A stretch of DNA of 11,067 nucleotides from JANXZO01 sp964355115 (lineage in GTDB: Bacteria; Bacteroidota; Bacteroidia; Bacteroidales; FEN-979), in contig CAYHCQ010000117.1 in assembly GCA_964355115.1 (NCBI GenBank), positions 1-11,067 of the forward strand, in the 5' to 3' direction. Below the pieces are notes generated by a model. It did not search any database. It was given only the letters and a program-made list of their open reading frames with translations, and had not been told where the DNA came from. How positions within the stretch are numbered: the first letter of the stretch is position 1; each line of letters starts with the position of its first letter. Below are positions 6,490 to 11,067 of this stretch, in pieces. The translations under genes were made by a program, and so were the position numbers.

Positions 6490-9400
6490 ATGCAGAACAA
6501 AGGTGTTATAAAGTTTTTTGCAGTAACGTTCATTTTGGTATGTTTGTTCCAGCTGTCGTTCACATTTATCAGCTACCGATATTCAAACAAGGCTGACGAT
6601 TATGCAAACGCTCCGGTTGTACAAGCCATGGCCGAAAAGATGGCCCAGGGGGACCCCCTGAAAATGGAATATTTCTTCGATTCCATCTCAAAATCACGTC
6701 TGGAGTATTTCAATGACTCGATGGCAAATGTGGATGTATATAACATCCTGCTGAAGAAATACACACTTAAGGATGTTAGGGAACGAGAAATCAACCTCGG
6801 TCTTGACCTCAAAGGCGGGATGAACGTTACAATGGCCGTTTCGGTACCGGATGTAATCCGGGCACTTTCGGGGTATAACCAGGATCCCACCTTCAACAAA
6901 GCACTGCAAGCTGCCATCAATAAGGAAAAGACAAGCACCCGGGATTTCGTAGATCTTTTCAGTGAATCCTTCAAGGAAACAGACCCGAATGCTAAACTTG
7001 CTGCCATCTTCAACACTGTTGAGTTGAAAGACAAGATCAATTACAACTCCACCAATGATGAAGTCATTACGGTCATCCGCAAGGAGAGCAACGACGCCAT
7101 TGACCGCACCTATAATATTCTGCGCACCCGCATTGACCGTTTTGGTGTAGTTCAGCCGAACATTCAGCGCCTTCAAACAGCAGGCCGTATCCTTATCGAG
7201 CTTCCGGGCATCAAAGATCCTGAGCGGGTTCGTAAACTTCTGCAGGGAACAGCTCAGCTCGAATTCTGGGAGACATACCAGTATCCTGACATTTACAGCT
7301 ATTTTGCCGACGCAAACAAAAAACTTAATGCCATAATGAATGCTGAGTCGGATACCCTCAAGGCCGACAGTACGCTCAGGGCCGATACGCTGGCGAACTC
7401 AAAGGCAATCGCCTCAAAACAAAACCTTACCGAGAAAAAAGAGACCGCCAAAGAGAGTGATAAAACCAAGCTGGCAGAAAATGACGATGCTAAAAAAGAC
7501 ACCTCCAAGGCCAATGCACTGCTGAAACAGATCGGAAAAGACACCTCGGCCACAAGCGCCACGGCAAAAAAGAGTGAAAGTTTTGAGCAGTACGCCAAAA
7601 CAAACCCACTCTTCGCTTACCTTAATCCGGCCATCTACCAGACCAAGGAAGGTCAGTACGTTCCCGGGAAAACCGCCATGGTTGGCCGGGCCTTCATTAA
7701 AGACACTGCCAGAGTTAACCATATGCTCCGCCTTGTAAAGAACCTTTTCCCGCGCGACATGAAACTTTCATGGACCGTTAAACCACGTGATGAGGAATCA
7801 AAGGACATCCTTGAACTGGTTGCCCTGAAAGTTACATCCCGCGACGGCAGTCCGGCCCTCGGCGGCGACGTAATCACTCAGGCCCGTCAGGACTATGATC
7901 CGAACGGACGCGTTGAAGTAACCATGTCGATGAACTCTGAAGGTGCGCGGATTTGGAAACGCCTTACGGGTGATAACATCGGCAGGCAGATTGCCATCGT
8001 ACTCGATGATTATATTTACAGCTACCCGAATGTTAATGGTGAAATCCCCAACGGCATGTCGTCAATCACCGGTGGCAACATGACCGTTGAAGAGGCACAG
8101 GACCTTGCAAACATCCTAAAGGCCGGTAAACTCCCGGCTCCTGCCCGCATCGTGGCCGAGGAAATCGTCGGTCCGTCGCTTGGTCAGGAATCGATCGACG
8201 CCGGTCTGCTCTCATTCATCATCGCATTCATCGGCGTACTGCTATACATGTCACTCTATTACGGCCGTGCAGGCCATGTTGCCGACATTGCACTGTTTGC
8301 CAACGTATTCTTCCTTTTTGGTGTACTCGCCTCCATCGGTGCAGTACTCACAATGCCCGGTATCGCCGGTATCGTTCTTACCCTTGCCATGGCGGTCGAC
8401 TCGAACGTTATTATCTACGAACGTATGCGTGAGGAGATGCGAGCCGGGAAAGGCATGCGGCTTGTTGTAAAAGACGGCTTTCATCATGCTTTATCGGCCA
8501 TCATCGACGGCCACGTTACGACAATCCTTACCGGAGTGGTCCTCTATATTTTTGGTTCAGGCCCGGTTCAGGGTTTTGCGACTACCCTCGTTATCGGTCT
8601 CGTCCTTTCGCTCTTCTCCTCGATTTTCATTGCACGTCTCGTCTTTGAATTCATGCTTGACCGCAATATGAACATTACAACTGGAAACAGATTCACAATG
8701 AACCTGTTTCAGAACATCAACATCGACTTCATCGGGATGCGTAAAAAGATGTATATTCTTTCTATCGCCATCATGATCCCCGGCGTTATCAGTATTTTTG
8801 TCCGCGGACTTGATCCCGGTCTTGATTTCACAGGTGGACGAAGCTATATTGTCAGGTTCGACCAAAGTGTAAATACGACCAATGTTCGTGAATCGTTGCG
8901 AAATGTGTTCGGTGAATCTCCCGAAGTCAAGACATTTGGCCCTCAGAACCAGGTTAAGATCACCACCAAATTCATGATCAATGAACGGGGCGACAAATCC
9001 GACTCAATAGTCAATACACGGCTTTTTGAAGGTGTAAAAAGTTTTTATAAAACTCCGATCACCTATAATCAGTTTAATTCGAATGATCCGGCTAAAATCG
9101 TCGGAGAACTCAGTTCTCAGCGTGTCGACCCGACTATCTCCTACACCCTGATCTGGAGAGCGGTAATGGCAGTATTCTTTTCGCTGATCATCATCTTCGT
9201 TTACATTGCCCTTCGATTTAAAAACTGGCAATTCGGTATCGGAGGTGTGGTTTCACTTTTCCACGACTCACTCATCATCATTACGATGTTTACCCTGTTC
9301 CATGGCATCCTGCCGTTTGGCATGGAGATCGACCAGCATTTCATTGCTGCTTTGCTCACCATCATCGGCTACTCGATCATGGATACGGTTATCATCTTCG

Positions 9401-9705
9401 ACAGGATCCGTGAGTACCGTGCCCTATACCCGAAACGTGACCTTGGAAATAACATCAATGCTGCCATCAACAGCACCCTTGGACGTACAATCAACACCTC
9501 CGGTGTAACGCTGGTTGTGCTTATCACCATCTTTATCTTTGGCGGTGAAGTTCTCCGGGGTTTTACCTTCGCCTTGATCGTCGGGGTTGTTTCCGGTACC
9601 TACTCCTCGGTTTTCAACGCCACCCCAATTGCTTACGATATCCTTTTATGGCAGGAGCGCCGTAAGGAAAAAAAGGAGCTGGCCGCTGGTAAAAAAATCA
9701 AATAA
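6490..9705 (+). CDS. secDF: Fused SecD-SecF protein translocase subunit
   Basis: This 1071-residue inner-membrane protein uses the proton gradient to help SecYEG finish exporting proteins. The SecD half has an N-terminal membrane helix (about 7-29), the INLGLDLKGGMNV motif (101-113), a large periplasmic domain to about 565, and a helix bundle at about 571-725. That bundle contains TLAMAVDSNVIIYERMREE (631-649); Asp637 corresponds to the conserved proton-path aspartate. The SecF half starts near 740. It has a helix at 753-771, LDPGLDFTGGRSY (774-786), a smaller periplasmic domain, then helices from 888 with IIGYSIMDTVIIFDRIREYR (958-977, Asp965) and TLGRTINTSG (996-1005, Arg999, the likely partner arginine). 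A Lys/Ala/Asp/Ser-rich, low-complexity insert fills about 285-365 of the SecD periplasmic domain. A fused SecDF is usual in Bacteroidota. The gene has its own promoter and terminator, so it looks monocistronic. Confidence 0.97.
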   Translation: MQNKGVIKFFAVTFILVCLFQLSFTFISYRYSNKADDYANAPVVQAMAEKMAQGDPLKMEYFFDSISKSRLEYFNDSMANVDVYNILLKKYTLKDVREREINLGLDLKGGMNVTMAVSVPDVIRALSGYNQDPTFNKALQAAINKEKTSTRDFVDLFSESFKETDPNAKLAAIFNTVELKDKINYNSTNDEVITVIRKESNDAIDRTYNILRTRIDRFGVVQPNIQRLQTAGRILIELPGIKDPERVRKLLQGTAQLEFWETYQYPDIYSYFADANKKLNAIMNAESDTLKADSTLRADTLANSKAIASKQNLTEKKETAKESDKTKLAENDDAKKDTSKANALLKQIGKDTSATSATAKKSESFEQYAKTNPLFAYLNPAIYQTKEGQYVPGKTAMVGRAFIKDTARVNHMLRLVKNLFPRDMKLSWTVKPRDEESKDILELVALKVTSRDGSPALGGDVITQARQDYDPNGRVEVTMSMNSEGARIWKRLTGDNIGRQIAIVLDDYIYSYPNVNGEIPNGMSSITGGNMTVEEAQDLANILKAGKLPAPARIVAEEIVGPSLGQESIDAGLLSFIIAFIGVLLYMSLYYGRAGHVADIALFANVFFLFGVLASIGAVLTMPGIAGIVLTLAMAVDSNVIIYERMREEMRAGKGMRLVVKDGFHHALSAIIDGHVTTILTGVVLYIFGSGPVQGFATTLVIGLVLSLFSSIFIARLVFEFMLDRNMNITTGNRFTMNLFQNINIDFIGMRKKMYILSIAIMIPGVISIFVRGLDPGLDFTGGRSYIVRFDQSVNTTNVRESLRNVFGESPEVKTFGPQNQVKITTKFMINERGDKSDSIVNTRLFEGVKSFYKTPITYNQFNSNDPAKIVGELSSQRVDPTISYTLIWRAVMAVFFSLIIIFVYIALRFKNWQFGIGGVVSLFHDSLIIITMFTLFHGILPFGMEIDQHFIAALLTIIGYSIMDTVIIFDRIREYRALYPKRDLGNNINAAINSTLGRTINTSGVTLVVLITIFIFGGEVLRGFTFALIVGVVSGTYSSVFNATPIAYDILLWQERRKEKKELAAGKKIK

Positions 9706-9722
9706 CTACTCCGATCCGATAC

Positions 9723-9756
9723 AAAAAAAATCCCGGTAATTGCCGGGATTTTTTTT
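9723..9756 (+). terminator. Intrinsic terminator after secDF
   Basis: The stem TCCCGG (9731-9736) pairs with CCGGGA (9743-9748) around a TAATTG loop. It is preceded by eight A and followed by nine T, so the full stem can extend to 14 pairs with a U-tract. It begins 17 bases after the secDF stop. The A-run on the other side could also allow minus-strand termination, but no minus-strand gene is near. Confidence 0.92.
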
Positions 9757-9815
9757 TGCTGCCCCAAAACATGCTAAGGAGCGAAAAGTTTCGTTATTAT
9801 AATCCGCGTTTTTAC

Positions 9816-9823
9816 TAATTTTG
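9816..9823 (+). promoter_or_regulatory. Predicted -7 box for the TPR/PD40 gene
   Basis: The octamer TAATTTTG matches TAnnTTTG and is identical to the secDF box. It lies 21 bases before the ATG at 9845, giving a very short leader. The -33 region has only TTTCG near 9789-9793, not a clean TTG. Its position directly after the secDF terminator supports a separate transcription unit. Confidence 0.55.
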
Positions 9824-9844
9824 TAAAGATCATTGCCGATAATC

Positions 9845-11067
9845 ATGAGCCAACTGTCCCGTTTACTGCTTATACTCTTTATTTTTTCGCTGGCCGGATT
9901 CTCTGTCAGTGCCCAGAATAAATACTCTAAGGCAGCAGATGATGCATTTGCCGATCAGATGTATCTACTTGCGCTGCAGAAATACCAGAAAGCCTACTCC
10001 AAAGTAAAGAACAACAAGGTGGAACGCGACCGCATCTCCTTCCGCCAGGGCGAGTGTTACCGGATGATGAACAACACGAAGAAGGCAGAGTCAGCATACA
10101 AACGACTGGTCACCAATACCAAATACATTAAGGATGAACCAAAGGTTCTGCTTTACTACGCCGATATGCTCAAGGCGAACGGCAACTACGAAGAGGCGGT
10201 AAAGCAATACCAGGCATACAAAGAAAAGGTGCCCAGCGATGCCCGTGCCGATATCGGAATTGAAACCTGCAAGCAGGCTAAGGAGTGGATTTCCAATCCA
10301 AGTAAATACGGAATAAAGTGGGAAAAACCACTGAATACCAAGGACGATGATTTCGCTCCTGCATATGCCGATAAGAAATTCGGTTCAATACTTTTTACCT
10401 CCGACCGGGATGCCTCCAGCGGCCGCGACATCGACAACTGGACAGGCCTGGAATTTTCCGACTTCTTTTTCTCGCGTATCGACAGAAAGGGTGACTGGAG
10501 CAAACCTGTTCCAGCGGATGAGGCGGGTATGCTCAACTCCAAATCCAATGATGGGGTAGGCCAGTTCAACCCTGCATTCCGCTCTTTCTACTTTACCCGT
10601 TGCTGGAACGATGCCCGCCGCAAGAATGGTTGTGCAATATATAAGGTCAGCCGGCAGGGCGGAACGACCTGGAGTGAACCGGAGAAAATGGATCTGGGCG
10701 GAGACAGCTCTACAGTGATGGGACACCCATCGGTTACAAACGATGAGGTTATCTTTATGGCAGCTGAACTTCCGGGAGGGTACGGCGGCAAGGATATATG
10801 GATGGTAAAGAAAGCCAAGAACGGTAAAGGGTATATCAAAGAGAACCTGGGCCCGGAGATAAACAGCGCGGGGGATGAACTTTTCCCGTTCATCCGGCAC
10901 GACAGTATTCTCTATTATGCCTCCAATGGGCTTCCCGGAATGGGCGGACTCGACATCTTCATGACCGTAAGGTCGAACGGAAAGTGGAACCGGCCGGAGA
11001 ACATGAGGTCCCCGCTCAATTCTCCAGCCGACGATTTCGGTATGGTATTTAACGGAGAAGAGGCTGA
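9845..11067 (+). CDS. Exported TPR and PD40 beta-propeller protein, OmpA-family/PorE-like (partial)
   Basis: The gene runs off the right edge; 407 residues are visible. A signal peptide (SRLLLILFIFSLAGFSVSAQ, cleaved before about Gln24) is followed by a TPR-like region at about 27-150. Helix pairs such as ADQMYLLALQKYQKAYSK and NYEEAVKQYQAYKEKVP are seen there. From about 165 onward are PD40/WD40-like blades: FAPAYADKKFGSILFTSDRD (170-189), VGQFNPAFRSFYFTR (238-252), MGHPSVTNDEVIFMA (292-306), GGKDIWM (314-320), DELFPFIRHDSILYYASNG (344-362) and GGLDIFM (367-373). This order is that of Bacteroidota envelope proteins that end in an OmpA peptidoglycan-binding domain, including PorE of the type IX secretion system. 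The C terminus is outside the window, so the OmpA domain is not shown. No lipobox cysteine is present, unlike PorE lipoproteins. The family is well supported; a type IX role is only possible. Confidence 0.85.
   Translation, partial: MSQLSRLLLILFIFSLAGFSVSAQNKYSKAADDAFADQMYLLALQKYQKAYSKVKNNKVERDRISFRQGECYRMMNNTKKAESAYKRLVTNTKYIKDEPKVLLYYADMLKANGNYEEAVKQYQAYKEKVPSDARADIGIETCKQAKEWISNPSKYGIKWEKPLNTKDDDFAPAYADKKFGSILFTSDRDASSGRDIDNWTGLEFSDFFFSRIDRKGDWSKPVPADEAGMLNSKSNDGVGQFNPAFRSFYFTRCWNDARRKNGCAIYKVSRQGGTTWSEPEKMDLGGDSSTVMGHPSVTNDEVIFMAAELPGGYGGKDIWMVKKAKNGKGYIKENLGPEINSAGDELFPFIRHDSILYYASNGLPGMGGLDIFMTVRSNGKWNRPENMRSPLNSPADDFGMVFNGEEA

Noticed and set aside
7299..7722. Long open frames on both strands inside secDF, opposite the low-complexity insert
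   Set aside because: They arise from the Lys/Ala/Ser-rich coding bias of the insert; their products are repetitive and resemble no protein, and secDF fully explains the stretch.
1..11067. CRISPR arrays, tRNA or rRNA genes, insertion sequences, toxin-antitoxin or defence genes
   Set aside because: I looked for regular repeats, cloverleaf-like segments, transposase or nuclease motifs and terminal inverted repeats and saw none; all larger open frames are housekeeping or envelope genes.

Overview
The window looks like ordinary chromosomal DNA of a member of the Bacteroidota, probably Bacteroidales or a near relative. Three observations point there. SecD and SecF are fused into one long protein. 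A short (464-residue) arginine-decarboxylase-type protein sits next to a deoxyhypusine-synthase-like protein. Several intergenic regions carry TAnnTTTG boxes, the -7 element of the Bacteroidota primary sigma factor, and start codons lack obvious Shine-Dalgarno sequences. I see no phage, IS, CRISPR, tRNA, rRNA or plasmid features.

Layout. (1) 1-2668, plus strand: the 3' end of dnaJ, then an ABC exporter ATPase and its ABC-2 permease, packed with gaps of 7 and 1 bases like a single operon. (2) 2667-2695: a perfect 13-bp hairpin shared as terminator by this operon and by the convergent minus-strand operon. (3) 2694-5167, minus strand: an arginine-decarboxylase-type enzyme followed by a deoxyhypusine-synthase-family protein, a likely polyamine operon. 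(4) 5168-5364: a divergent intergenic region with outward promoters on both sides and an imperfect direct repeat in the leader of the polyamine operon. (5) 5365-6340, plus strand: an all-helical HEAT-like protein and a small secreted DUF1036-like protein, 4 bases apart. (6) 6405-9705: a good promoter and the 1071-residue SecDF. (7) 9723-9756: a terminator, followed by a new promoter and the start of an exported TPR plus PD40 beta-propeller protein that runs off the right edge. It resembles the OmpA-family/PorE-like envelope proteins of this phylum.

The regions cover separate housekeeping and envelope tasks: protein folding and export of an unknown substrate, polyamine synthesis, and Sec-dependent protein export. 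No unmistakably new multi-gene system is visible. The points most worth following are the altered substrate pocket of the deoxyhypusine-synthase-like enzyme, the repeats in the polyamine operon leader, and the uncharacterised HEAT/DUF1036 pair.
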